Shown: one piece after another, positions 21,400 to 32,100 of the stretch | Numbering within the stretch: the stretch's first letter is position 1 | Layout: each line of letters starts with the position of its first letter | Assembly: GCA_016648135.1 (NCBI GenBank) | Contig: JADDOH010001564.1 | Coordinates: 38,020 to 102,019 of the forward strand | Reading direction: 5' to 3' | Source: Agrypnia vestita | Lineage: Eukaryota > Arthropoda > Insecta > Trichoptera > Phryganeidae | DNA length: 64,000 nt | Translations under genes and position numbers: made by a program | The notes under the pieces: generated by a model | What the model was told of the DNA's origin: nothing | Databases searched by the model: none | Seen by the model: the letters and a program-made list of their open reading frames with translations, nothing else

Positions 21400-23480
21400 G
21401 CTAGCTCAAATACGTTTGACTTGTTTAAAAAAAATGCGAATTTTGTAAATTTTGTGTTTGAAAAGTTCAGGTATTTATTATATAAGTAATGATATATAAA
21501 TATTTACCGGACGCCACAAAATAAAATGTTTTCTCGATGAAACTGATTGTTATTCTGTCAAAACGTGTAATTTGTAGGAGTGCAGTGGTGCGGGGAGCGC
21601 ATTGCGTAGTGCGCAGCTGGTCGGTTCAGACATGCCTTATGCGTCTTTATGACACACACAATAATTGATACAAACATATATTCAGTATAAAAAAATCATA
21701 TTTATCCGACTTGAAAAATGAGAAAGTGTACATGTAAACAGAGCTAACAGCACCGGAACGCGTTATTCCATTTTAGCATCGTTTGGAAAAGATTAATAAT
21801 ACAGGTTTTCGGAATACTAATTCAACAAAATATCATAACATGTTTAGCATTACCATATATGTGCTTCTAAGAATTTTTTTGGAGCAAATTATTATAATTA
21901 GATTTTTCGCTTCTAATATAAAATTCTAAAAGTTTGTTTTTATGTATTAAGAAAATATTTAACGGTTATTCCGAACAAAGTTTTTCTGAAATACTCTTTA
22001 ACCAACTTATAGACTCTGCAGTTCGATTTATTCTACGAACGAAGAGCTTTAGTAGGAATCGATATCATCTCTAATCTTTCAGCAAAAAAATATTCGCAAT
22101 AATAAGACAGCGAAAAACTCCATTTAATATGAAAACAGACGCCAAAAAAACACCAGAGAACAAACACAAATCACGCGATTTCTTTTCTAAGGGACGCGCT
22201 TTCTTCCTAGGGGTGATGAAATTATGGTAAATAAAGGATGTTTTCTCTTATAAATATAGCATTTTCCTCAGAAGCCATTAATCACAGTTTTCCCTTTTGT
22301 GGACTATTCTTCATTGTCACACTCGGGTGTCGTAATAAACTATCATAAAAAACTCATTTTATAAGTACCTACGCGAAAACACAGCATGCGATACAGCTCC
22401 CGAAAATGAATTTCAGAATGATGATAAATTAAATTTAAAATTTAATAAAAATTTAATAAAGCAGTTCAAAACTGGCGCAATAATTTCGTACAATAACATA
22501 CGATATAATGGAGAGAGATTTAAGAAATACTTAAAAAAACATTTTCAGTACTAGCCACAAGAATCAAATGTATTTGGTTTGTGTAGGTAAATGTGTTTTT
22601 ACTTTTTCTTTAGATGCAATATACATAATTAGAGTTGTAAAGAGAGTAAATTGTTTAAGTTTTTGAACGAATAAACAATAAAAAATATAGGCTTTATAGT
22701 ATTGTTATTATTATGATTTTTTTGTTATTTGCTTCTAAACTGCAACAATTCCACACATGAATCGAGCTAGGGCCAAACAAACCACTTTGACGAATTTTAT
22801 ATGGAAACTGGGGTATAACCGTCATCATAAAGTTTGGATCAATTTATTGTGTCTCTATTTTCTTTTATATTATTTTCAGATAACAGCATTCTTTTACTTT
22901 ACAATTCAGAAATTTGCTGAAAAATAACTGACCAATTAAAAAATCATTGGGGCACATGGATTTTTTGTGCAATTTTAATAGTCTGACATTATTTTAAGAG
23001 GTTTCATGAGACACATTTTTTTAAAACAACAACAACAAAATAAATAATCAACAAAATAATTTTTCTGTGTTTGAAGAAGAAGTTATAATATTTTGTTTAA
23101 TATTTTTATCAATATTTTTAAAAATATTTTTTGTCAAACGTTTCACTAAATGCAATAATGTTCATTAAAGAGGGAACATTGTATAAAAAAGTCAAGTTCG
23201 TTCTAATAGCTGTCATGGTTGCAAGCCATTGTTTCATTCCATCTATTCATTGTTTTTTCATCTATTCATTGACATATTATTATAACATTAGGCGGTATCA
23301 AGATAACATGGTGTTTTCACACATCAGTCCGTGTTCAAACAATTTTTTTATTTATTTTACTTATTTATTTTATTTTTTATATTTTCAATTTATTAGTAAT
23401 ATTGTAGATTAACATTTAAAAAAAATATTGATTATATTATTTGTATGTATCTCATTATATTCTTTGATTATTTACCCCTA
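21400..23480. other. long intergenic stretch, no supported gene
   Basis: AT-rich. The segment 21575-21625 (GTGCAGTGGTGCGGGGAGCG) is locally GC-rich without a recognisable frame. The frame 23131-23412 is low-complexity F/Y/I-rich translation of AT-rich DNA. Confidence 0.5.
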
Positions 23481-23483
23481 TAT

Positions 23484-23510
23484 GTTTCGGAAAAACCTTT
23501 TCATCGTCAG
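23484..23510 (-). ncRNA. hammerhead-like ribozyme core
   Basis: The minus strand contains CTGACGA, then a potential stem-loop GAAAA-GGT-TTTTC flanked by one unpaired base on each side, then GAAAC. Both invariant hammerhead blocks (CUGANGA and GAAA) are exact and a 5-bp stem II can form. Stems I and III are not convincing by eye. Hammerheads are known from Penelope-like and other retroelements, but no such coding sequence adjoins this one. Confidence 0.4.
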
Positions 23511-23572
23511 GGTGTTTTTTCAAAGTTCACATAGTAGCTTACAGAAAAGGAAAAATTGTAAACAAATACTGA

Positions 23573-23824
23573 TTGTATAAAAATAGAGTTTTGACTGTTC
23601 CTAAAGTAACAAACAAATATGGAATGAGAAAACTCGAATATTTGGTGACCATGCTATTGAACGAACTGCAAGGCGCCTTTCCAACAACGCCTGTCGACTC
23701 CAAAATCAGCGGTGAACTTCAGAAGGTGGTTTATGTCAAACGACACTATCTAGGACGGCCTATCTATGAACAAATGTATGATTTGATGTGTATCGTGTTA
23801 TTATATTTGATGTTCAAAAATTAA
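23573..23824 (+). pseudogene. LINE reverse-transcriptase C-terminal tail
   Basis: The 83-codon frame contains VLTVPKVTNKYGMRKLEYLV then MLLNELQGAF. This corresponds to the C-terminal word of the reverse transcriptase at 26039-28202 (RIPITNNVYGERKREYIVPR IFNKL). It is a separate LINE lineage because the rest differs. No palm domain survives. Confidence 0.6.
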
Positions 23825-23908
23825 ATGTAATAATATTGTTATATTAAAATTGAAAATGTAAATGTAAAATGTAATAATATTGTAATATTAATTGTAAAAA
23901 TGAATCCT

Positions 23909-23940
23909 GCAGACAAACGTCTCTTTAAGACACGTTTGTC
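23909..23940. other. perfect-arm hairpin
   Basis: AGACAAACGT and ACGTTTGTCT form 10-bp complementary arms, and the inner TCTT/AAGA can extend the stem. It lies in AT-rich intergenic DNA, 85 bp downstream of the LINE tail. Function unknown. Confidence 0.6.
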
Positions 23941-23949
23941 TATTTAAGA

Positions 23950-25100
23950 ATTTTTAAATTTAAAATAAATAGATCAAAAAAGAAAATGAAGGATAGCGTC
24001 AATGGTTTAAATCGCTTTTGAATAAATATTATTTACGAGCTTTTGCCATTATTTTTTGTTCGTTACAGGAGACTTACGTTCACAAGATAATGCATTGTAT
24101 TGAATTGAGTATAGGCCATATATTGTAGGAAGTTTATTCCAGAATTCTAAAATTTTGAAGAAGTACACCGAAATAAAATATATATCTCATAATTTTCCAA
24201 ACAATTATCACTACATTATTCTGATTTTAACAATTACTGTATTATATTAAAATTCGTTTATTTTTTTAAATAAGTAAAGGTACATATGTATATTTATGAC
24301 TAACTTGATCAATATTAATTCTGGTTTTGTGGAATATTTTTTAAATCAAAATTCTTGTTTCTTTTTCTACTGTATATTTCAAAGATTTCGTCGTTAAAGA
24401 TCAAAATCACATCAATTTTAAATAGTAAATTTTCCCACGATTTATATATTTTTAATTTCTCTATGTGAATTTTTCTATGTGAGCACTCGTTCTTGTGTGA
24501 AGTTATTTATGTGTGCACCTTTCGTGTGTACAGTAATCCTGTGTTTCTTTTAACTAGTGATCGAATCGAAAAGCATTCATCGATACAATATTTATATTTA
24601 AAATATTCTAGTATCATATTCAAGTTTTTTTTGGCAAAATCAAAAAACCGAAGAATCAGCACCGTATTCTCGTTTTTTAATGAGTTGTGTTCTGAGAATA
24701 TGAATAATTCTATACTTCATAAAAATTTTAAAAATATCACAAAATGATCATTATTTTAGAAAAAAATTCAAAAATAATACAGTAGAGAAAATTTTAATGA
24801 TTGTTTGTACTATATACGTAGACTTTGGTGGCCTTTGTTATAAAAGGCTTACAGACAAACACCTGTAATCGATACCTCTTAATTAGAATGCGAGGTGAAA
24901 ATTTTTATACGATTTTAATTACCTACGCAGTTATTTACGTTGTGTAAATTGTCAAGTTATGCGATAAGCGATAAACGAGTAGGTAGGTACATGTGATTTT
25001 ATTACGTGCACAAAATTATTGATTAAAGTAGCTGTAACTCGTAAAAAATGATGGAATATTGTTTCGCATTATTGCTAAGCCCTAGTTTATATTTATAAAT
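23950..25100. other. intergenic, nothing recognised
   Basis: AT-rich. The frame 24493-24747 has no recognisable domain and ordinary AT-biased composition. Confidence 0.5.
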
Positions 25101-25106
25101 ATCTTT

Positions 25107-25330
25107 GTGGCGGTTCGCGGGAAGGCAGCGGTAGCGACATCATTATCGTTGCCGCCTTCGGGTTCGCTGGCCCGGGGTTCAAGCCCCATCTCCGGCCGTT
25201 TAATTTGTAATTTTAACAGTGAATTCACCGTCTGTCTGTCTGACCCCGTAATTACGGGGTCAGACAGACAGATAGACGGACGGGCAGTTGGACGGAAGGA
25301 CGGACAGATGGAATGGCAACGAAATTATTA
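25107..25330 (+). repeat. SINE family B copy with palindromic tail
   Basis: The tRNA-like head contains GCCCGGGGTTCAAGCCCCAT, with B-box GGTTCAAGCCC near 25170-25185, followed by TCTCCGGCCGTTTAATTTG and GTGAATTCACCGTC. The tail is GACGG/GACAGA repeats up to about 25315. The head and body match the copies at 9103-9300 and 46203-46385. The frame 25107-25349 is a by-product of its GC-rich sequence. Confidence 0.8.
25231..25272. repeat. perfect 42-bp palindrome inside the SINE B tail
   Basis: Left arm TCTGTCTGTCTGACCCCGTA plus A, right arm its exact reverse complement, no spacer. The other SINE B copies have only one orientation of the GTCTGTC/GACAGAC repeat here, so the palindrome is specific to this copy. 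Confidence 0.9.
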
Positions 25331-25599
25331 TATTTATATCTCAAAGTAACGTAGAAAAGGGTTTGTTCTAAGAACACAGTTTCTGGATTTTGTCTAGGGA
25401 CTGTATTCCTAAAACATTCCTACACATAAAAATATTATTAAAATATATACTGGTGTTTGAAAGGAGTCAAAAAAATTTAAAATACTGATTTTCAGGCGTG
25501 TTCTAGTATATATGTTAAAATAATTCGTAATAATCTCATGATAAAATTAAAAAGTGTATTGCTTATTACTCCATTTAAAGAATATATAGGTATCATTAC

Positions 25600-25866
25600 C
25601 AGCTGTGAAATTTTTTTTAAACTAGTTCAAAAGAAAGGACTACATATATATCCAGCATAATCCATTCAAATAAACGACTTTCAAATTAAAACATATATGG
25701 AACTTTCAAAAATATGACATGTGCGGATATGAACGTTGCATTGCGTAGAGTGATCACTTAAGCTAGCTCATATAGATTGTAAGCCCTGGGTCTTCATTTA
25801 AAAAAAACTTCCACACAAGTTTCTCATTTTCAACGCTTCGTCTTTGTGAAACTCTCTATAATTTAT
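25600..25866 (-). repeat. repeat A copy, minus strand
   Basis: The reverse complement shows GACGAAGCGTTGAAAATGAG, GACCCAGGGCTTACAATCTA, GCTTAAGTGATCACTCTACG, CAATGCAACGTTC, and further on TTATTTGAATGGATTATGCT. These are repeat A words in the right order. It is near full length but diverged. Confidence 0.75.
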
Positions 25867-26038
25867 TTATATTAAGTAAAAAAAGGGTTTTAAAACTTAC
25901 AATTAGTAGAGATTATAATAGAAGTAGTAGCAGCACAACCCAATCTTGCATGATTAGACCCCCTTATACTGATTTTCTTTGCGTAAAAATATTTTCTGTC
26001 ATGTGATGAATAAAGAATAAAGAGTACTCTATACATAA

Positions 26039-28202
26039 GTATTATTAAGAATTATTCAAGAGGAACTACAAAAAATAAATTGGAATGAAATAGAAAACAT
26101 AAATTGTCCAAATGAAATATACGAAAAATTGGCAAATTGTTTTAAAAAGGTGTACATTAGTGCTAAAAAAGAGTACATCACATCCCAATCAAGATACGAA
26201 AACCAATGGATAACATCAGAACTAAAAACTATGATTAGAACTAAGGATCAGCTCTATAGAAAATGGAAAAGTTCTCCAAATAATATTATGTATCGCCTAC
26301 AGTATACAAATTTCAGAAATAAAACAAGCAAAGCAATAAACCGAACAAAAAATACATACCGTCAAAAAATCATACAAGAAAATGCGGGAAATTATAAAAA
26401 AATTTGGAAAAATATAAATGAATGGACGGGGAGACAGAAACAAAATGTCGACATGGATATACTTAAGCACATGGATATTGAAAGCGAAACTATATGCAAT
26501 AATTTTGCTAAAACCTTTTCTGAAGAAATTGATGGTATAAAACATAAATGCGAAGAAAAGTTCCTTAATAGGCGGACATATGTGACCGAAGTGGATAAAT
26601 CAATAAGAATAAATAAAATAACACCGAATGAGATAATTAAATGCATTGACAGTAATGAGTATAGCAAAAGGTCCAGGAATGGATGGAATTAGAATGGCGG
26701 ATATACAGACTGTAAAAAAGAAAATTGGACCTGTTTTATCTAAAATGATCAACTTATGTTTGGAAGAAGAAAAGTATCCGGATAAACTGAAAATATCGAT
26801 CATAAGACCAATATTTAAAAATGGTGACCATTCAGATACAGCAAACTACAGACCGATAGCATTACTATCAAGCATTAATAAAATTGTTGAAAGAGTTATA
26901 GTTAACAAAATCACATCTTACTTAGACAAAAATAAAATTATCCATCCAATGCAACACGGATTTCAAAAACAAAAAAGTACAAAGACTCTCCTTGCAAAAT
27001 TTACCAATGAAATTAACAGTTATTTAAATGACAAAAAACATATCGTTGCACTGTTCATTGATTTCAAAAAAGCTTTTGACACGCTGGACCATGACACTCT
27101 ACTCACGGCGATGAAAGAGAGCGGGTTAAGAGGACCAGTTAACAAATGGTTCTCTGAATACCTGAGATCAAGAAAGTTTTCAGTTAAGATATCAAATAAA
27201 CAAAGTGCACTAAAAGATATAAAATATGGAGTGCCAACAGGATCGATAACGGGACCTATGTGCTATATTATGCATGTAAATAGCCTGGCAAATGTAATAA
27301 AATACTGTAAAAAATTTATGTTTGCAGACGACACATGCATCCTATATGCTGACAATTGTGCGAAAACAATAGAAAACAATATCCAAAGTGACTTGACTAA
27401 TATAATAAAATGGGCACATGACAACGGAATCATACTAAATGTTAAAAAAACTCAGTATTTACATATCCGGTCCCCGCGAGCCACACCAAAAAATTTTCAA
27501 ATTAATCTCATTGGACATTGCTACGAGTGCCTACATACCAACCATACAAATCCGATAAACTGCAACTGTGAAAAAATCCAAGAGGTGGAACAATATACTT
27601 ATTTAGGTTTAATAGTTGATAAACACTTTAATTGGAAACAACATATTGATAATATTTGTAAAAAACTGAGATCCATGCTAAGTGCATTTCACATGCTAAG
27701 ACTATGTAGCTCTCGGGGCACACTGTACGCTCTTTACTTCGCGATGGTTGACTCGGTTATCAGTTATGGCGTGAGCAGTTATGGTCTTACCTATAAAACA
27801 TACATTGATAAAATCAAACAGTTACAATTAAGATTCCTAAAACTTATGGTAGATAATAGAACCAAATGTATGTACAAGGATGATTATAATAAATTATTCA
27901 AAGTATGCAAAATATTACCAATTGACCAAAAAGTAAAATATAATATAATATTAGAAGAAATGATAAATAATATTAATATACACACTGACACGCACCATAA
28001 CTATGCAACCAGATCGACAGGACGAACAATGAGAATACCAATCACTAACAACGTGTATGGCGAAAGGAAAAGAGAATATATTGTGCCAAGAATCTTTAAT
28101 AAATTAGATAAAAAATTCTTTGAGATGATGCAAGACAAAAAAACTCCATTGGCTTCAAAAAAGTACAAGCTAAAAGAATATATCGCACTCCCGCAAATAT
28201 AG
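26039..28202 (+). pseudogene. CR1/Jockey-like non-LTR reverse transcriptase, 5'-truncated, one frameshift
   Basis: The most complete LINE protein in the window. The frame is open from 26039, with a stop just before, which probably marks the 5' truncation. It encodes a linker region (QWITSELKTMIRTKDQLYRK) but no endonuclease. The first frame runs out at 26692. The reverse transcriptase continues from about 26650 in another frame (KGPGMDGIRMAD), so one single-base indel lies near 26650. Reverse transcriptase words follow in order: NYRPIALLSSINKIVERVI; motif A LFIDFKKAFDTLDHD (about 27050-27095); motif B GVPTGSITGP (27229-27257), where families usually have GVPQGSILGP; motif C FADD (27321-27332). 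A CxxC/C.C cluster (about 27520-27570: CYECLHTN, NCNC) and the thumb YTYLGLIVD come next. The C-terminal word is VYGERKREYIVPRIFNKLD. Apart from the one frameshift it is intact for over 500 codons, so the insertion is fairly young. The clade within CR1/Jockey/L2-like LINEs is uncertain. Confidence 0.88.
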
Positions 28203-28555
28203 AGTCATATCTCAAAAAAGTGCATTTTACAAGAAAGCGAAAAAACGAAAAAAAATCACGTTTTTATTTTTTTTCTTTTTTTCCTTTGGTCATTATTTTG
28301 AGTCTTATATATTGTTACATTCATAAAGAAACAAGCTTTTGTATGGTATGGAAGTCATTACATTTCCTTTTGAAAAATTTGAGTTGTGACTCTTTTTTAT
28401 TTCACTTTAAGAGGTTTTTAAAATAAAATACTGTGAATTTTGAGTTATAACAAGGATTTTATTATTTCAAATCAGAATAATGTAAGGAAATGACAAAATG
28501 TATAATGAAATGACAAAATATTAAGCATTTAGTTACTCCCGATTTCAACTCAGTG
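28203..28555. other. LINE 3' flank and A/T-rich spacer
   Basis: The likely LINE 3' end is the A-rich run at about 28215-28258. After it comes a T-rich tract. The spacer separates the LINE from the convergent minus-strand gene at 28562-30525. Confidence 0.5.
28458..28463 (-). promoter_or_regulatory. possible polyadenylation signal for the minus-strand gene
   Basis: AATAAA on the minus strand lies about 100 bp beyond the stop codon of the frame that ends at 28562. Such hexamers are frequent by chance in AT-rich DNA, so this is only a candidate. Confidence 0.35.
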
Positions 28556-28561
28556 ACGTGT

Positions 28562-29840
28562 CTAGCTGTAATTATTTAACTTTCTTTTATAATAAAACAC
28601 CGACACGTCTCCCTGTGGCAGTGGTAGTGTGGCTTGCAGGTCATAGGTAGCTACCACGAAGTTTTTTGAAGCTTTCAATTTATCCGCCTCTTTTTCTTGC
28701 CAGGATAGTTTTTTTTCATTATTGTGTCTAACAAATTTTTTTTCAAGCTTGGTTTTATCGTTACCTGTAGCATTTTCATACGCTACAGAGAGTTCACACC
28801 TATCTTTTTTGGGGACAAAGAATCCTAAGTTAAATTCGTTATTAAATATTTTTGAATACATAACGAGGTTTGCATAAGGCTCGCTCTTTTTTTCGCATTC
28901 TTCTATATAATCTTTATACAAGGAAGTTATAGTTTTTCCTCCATCAATGAATTCTCTTTCACTCTCTGCCCGTAAATAGTGACTTTCGATGCGTGGGATA
29001 GACTTAATGTGGTTTCTAATTGCTTCCTTTATGCTCTCGGGGACGCGTCTGTGATTTTCGTGTTTTCCTCGTTGCTCTTCAGTTATTGTACCTACGTTAG
29101 TTTTCTTTTCCAATACGGTTCTAATTACTCTGACATTAATATCGAGTGTGGCAGTAAAAAAATTTTTACATACCCTGACTTTTTTATCTCTAACTTCGAA
29201 ATAAAAAGCCTTATTAAATTTCCTGCTGCTGTCCTCTCTTGTATATCTGTATTTCGGATCGACAGAAACCGTACATTTATCTATGAAGTCACGCTGCCGA
29301 TTTATGTCTGCAAGCTTCCAGTAGTTTTGAAAAATGACCTTTCTTTCATCATCCGTGAATTTGATGGAGCATTTCAAGCGACAATTTTCTTTACACGGAG
29401 GATTAATTTCTCTGGCTTTGGAAGTTTTCTTTTGAGTCGTTACGTAAGCGAGGCCTTTATTTCTCGGCATTTTTCTTTGGTTTTGTTCCCATTCCTAAGG
29501 GATGGCTTTCCGTTTTCTAGCATTGAGAGGCTTCGCTGGCAAAGTTGTTGACTGCTGATCTGGTGGGCATATTTCTTGACTTTCAGCTGGGGACTCATTT
29601 AAAGATGCCGTTGTTGGCAGCTGCCCGATCTCTGCAGGAATAAAATCTGGGTCTTTGAAGGAATCATCGCTGTCTTCTTTATAGGATGATTCATCAGAAG
29701 ATGAGTCATAAGAAGAAAAAAATGAAGAAATACGTTGGAACTTTAACTTTGTTAAATTTGAAGTTTCATTAACTTTCCATGTTGAACTTGCACCGACTCA
29801 CTCTGGACGGGGGGTATAATTTCAAGAACATCAGTTTCCT
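28562..29840 (-). other. exon 4 of the 28562-30525 gene, with a frameshift and a stop
   Basis: It follows a strong acceptor (ATTATTTGCAG). It encodes ETDVLEIIPPVQSESVQ, then after a one-base shift WKVNETSNLTKLKFQRISSF and the acidic region. There is an in-frame TAG at 29497-29495, then EWEQNQRK and the 302-codon open part. A plus-strand frame over 28979-29551 is its shadow. Confidence 0.75.
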
Positions 29841-29984
29841 CTGCAAATAATAAATAAAAATGTAATATTTCTACCTTTATTGTGTAAAACATAATAATAA
29901 TATATTATGAGCAGTGTCAATCCGAGATGTTCGGTTAGTATAGCAAATTATGTCTTTTGCAAAACATAAAGAGTAGGTACTTAC

Positions 29985-30116
29985 TTGGCGTATCAAAAAC
30001 AAAGAGATTTGCACTGTTTTCGGCTTCAGCTTCCGATGCTGTAATTCTGCTTTTGCTATAATAGTCAACAGTTTCTCCAAATGTCATGTTCGGGGAATCT
30101 TCTACTACAGCCGAAA
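29985..30116 (-). other. exon 3 of the 28562-30525 gene
   Basis: 132 nt between CCCATAG and GTAAGT, a consensus donor. It encodes SAVVEDSPNMTFGETVDYYS then KSRITASEAEAENSANLFVF. Phase 1 at both ends, open in the joined frame. Confidence 0.75.
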
Positions 30117-30215
30117 CTATGGGTTAAATAATATAGTATGAAACAATGACATATAATCATTATTATATAACTTTATTCTAAAATAGCCTATGTAGTAATG
30201 CAATTTTTTTTGTAC

Positions 30216-30308
30216 CTTTCAATGAAAATTCATTACTGCTGTTACGAGTAAAATTATCCTTGGCTCTTTCTTCTGAAATATTTTCCTTTTGTTCTTTAGT
30301 ATCGGAAA
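30216..30308 (-). other. exon 2 of the 28562-30525 gene
   Basis: 93 nt between TATATAG and GTACAA. It encodes SDTKEQKENISEERAKDNF and RNSSNEFSLK. The first two bases complete a Val codon with exon 1 and the last base starts a Val codon with exon 3. The frame is open throughout. Confidence 0.7.
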
Positions 30309-30419
30309 CTATATAACATCAATTTTACGCACATTATAGTGTAGTCCACCATAAGCTTGTATTATTATAAACTAAAATTTACATTACGTAATTCAAAATG
30401 TATCGGATATAATAAATAC

Positions 30420-30525
30420 CAAATGAACGTGGTGTGGGAGGAGGAGGTCTCATATCTTCCTTCGCGTTTGATACTAATTGCAAAATATTCATCGTGCGTC
30501 GATTATTATAATTATATTTCTTCAT
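30420..30525 (-). other. exon 1 of the 28562-30525 gene
   Basis: Starts at an ATG directly after an acceptor-like CTTTCAG, so a 5' UTR intron upstream is possible. It ends phase 1 at a G before GTATTT. The coding part from ATG at 30492 is MNILQLVSNAKEDM, then a Pro-rich RPPPPTPRSF. Confidence 0.65.
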
Positions 30526-30539
30526 CTGAAAGTACAATC

Positions 30540-31850
30540 AAATCTTAATACCTATCCATAAATCTTTTTAAAGTTATCTCAAACAAAGACGTATGTCAAA
30601 ATAAGACACGCGAAAGTATCAATTGTCTTCTCAAAGATGGACATATCTTAAAATATAAATCAAGATTGTTGCGATTGCATTCTAAAATACTGTATTAACA
30701 CAAAATAATACCATTTAAATAATTAGTATTCATTCAGAAAGCTAAAATATCTTCTCAAATAAAGTCATATTTCCACTTATGTCTTTAATTGAGAAGTAAA
30801 ATATTATGTTTTAGCTCTTACCTCAGTCAAAAACAGTCACTTTTTGATTTACAACTCTATTTGAGATGTGATAATTGTATTCAACACCACTTTACTTCTA
30901 AAATAATATCAGATTTTGATATACTACTGTATTTGAGAATGGAAATACGAAATATGCACGTGTGCACCCGACTCAAGTCCAGAAATGACACTGTTTGAGA
31001 AGGAGGTGGACGAAAAAACGTTTAATCAAATACAGTCACATAATCACATAGCGGCGTACGATTGAAGCTTAGTTATGACGATTTTTTTGAAGATAGAGTG
31101 GATCTTCCCGAACAATTCTGTATATTTAACTCAAAACTGAGATTTTTTGACTTATGACTCTCTATTTGCGGGAGTGCGATATATTAAAGCTATGAACCTA
31201 ATCTTACATTAATTTATAATTACATATCATGTATCACTTGTAAAAAAATATGCAACACTCGATAATAACCTACTATCTTCATTATAAAATAAAAATTATT
31301 GTCAAATATTGAAGGCAACCATGCCATAAAACTGCTGTGCAGTTTGGCATATGTTTAATGTAATAAATATTTTTAAAAAATAAATTAAAACTGTAAAAAA
31401 AAAAAAAAAGTAATATGACAATATAGGTATACAGACATAGTTTGCGATATTCGAGTCAATCTCTTATATTTTTTAATTTATTAACTAACCGAATTAGTGG
31501 GGCCTTATTCATTAGTCTCTCTTGATTATATATCCCCACATAACCCTCATGACTATATTAGGGCTTGACCTGGTAGATGTCTTGAACAATCTATTTCTAG
31601 ACCTGTTTGGACCTCTGCGGTTTCCATTGTTTGCGAGAGTGCCCTCAACCTCTTTGTTGATCTATCCCTTTCATCGAGTAAATAACCAATGAACATGCAT
31701 CTACAAGGCTGTTTGATAACCTAATTAATCTGTGATATTCTATGTTAGTCTACAAATAACCATATTAACTATAATATGAGCACACCAGCATTCATAATTT
31801 AAAAAATCCGGCGGTCACGCGGTATGAAACCTAAGGACGGAATATGGCTA
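30540..31850. other. intergenic upstream of the spliced gene
   Basis: No coding region supported. A promoter or further 5' exon of the minus-strand gene would lie here, but I see no distinctive signal in the AT-rich sequence. There is a poly-A run at 31396-31409. Confidence 0.4.
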
Positions 31851-31852
31851 TT

Positions 31853-32100
31853 TACTCCCTTTCTTTTAACTCGTAGCGTCTGGTTGTCCGCCGAAAAAAC
31901 TTTGGATCGATTTTTAACCCTTTTTCCGTGATCCAATCAAGCTGAAACTTTGCATACTCGTGGCGATATAAAAAAATTTCGTTTAAATTTTTTTAATTAT
32001 AGTATAATTTTAGATTATAAACCATAAATATATTAACCATACAGATGAGAAAGGACCCCGACGCGTGGAGAACGCGCAAAACCTGTTTCAACTAGTCTGA
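31853..32100 (+). mobile_element. MITE M1, diverged copy
   Basis: It starts TACTCCCTTTCTTTTAACT and shares AGCGTCTG, TTGGATCGATTTTTAACCC and GCTGAAACTTTGCA with the better copy at 42626-43024. Its right end has CTGTTTCAACTAGT but lacks the terminal GAAAGGGAGTA, so it is truncated or mutated there. Confidence 0.7.

Larger units (their letters stand above)
28562..30525 (-). pseudogene. four-exon insect gene of an expanded uncharacterised family, decaying copy
   Basis: Four minus-strand exons join in one frame: 30525-30420, 30308-30216, 30116-29985 and 29840-28562. All three introns are GT-AG and phase 1 (111, 99 and 144 bp). The start is ATG at 30525 or, more likely, the in-frame ATG at 30492 (MNILQLVSNAKEDM RPPPPTPRSF). 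The middle exons are acidic and Ser-rich, followed by YDSSSDESSYKEDSDDSF and a basic KPLNARKRKAIP. The last 302 codons carry CKENCRLKCSIKFTDDER, INRQRDFIDKC, FFTATLDINVRVIRTVL, RGKHENHRR, SIPRIESHYLR, FNNEFNLGFFVPKKDRC and TYDLQATLPLP before a stop after KLNNYS. I recognise this as a multi-copy insect 'uncharacterised protein' type whose members usually continue past the DLQ segment. Function is unknown; a mobile-element origin is possible. Breaks: a single-base frameshift in exon 4 (about 29775-29800), a TAG at 29495-29497 and a truncated C-terminus. Intact splice sites suggest recent inactivation or a shortened product starting at the Met at 29470. Confidence 0.75.

Noticed and set aside
23909..23940. 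Intrinsic terminator
   Set aside because: The hairpin is convincing, but rho-independent termination is bacterial, and no gene ends here.
26297..26803. Three minus-strand frames of 67-91 codons
   Set aside because: Antisense to the LINE coding region and low-complexity hydrophobic.
28979..29551. 190-codon plus-strand frame
   Set aside because: Exact shadow of the minus-strand exon 4 coding region, with F/S/I-rich composition typical of antisense translation.
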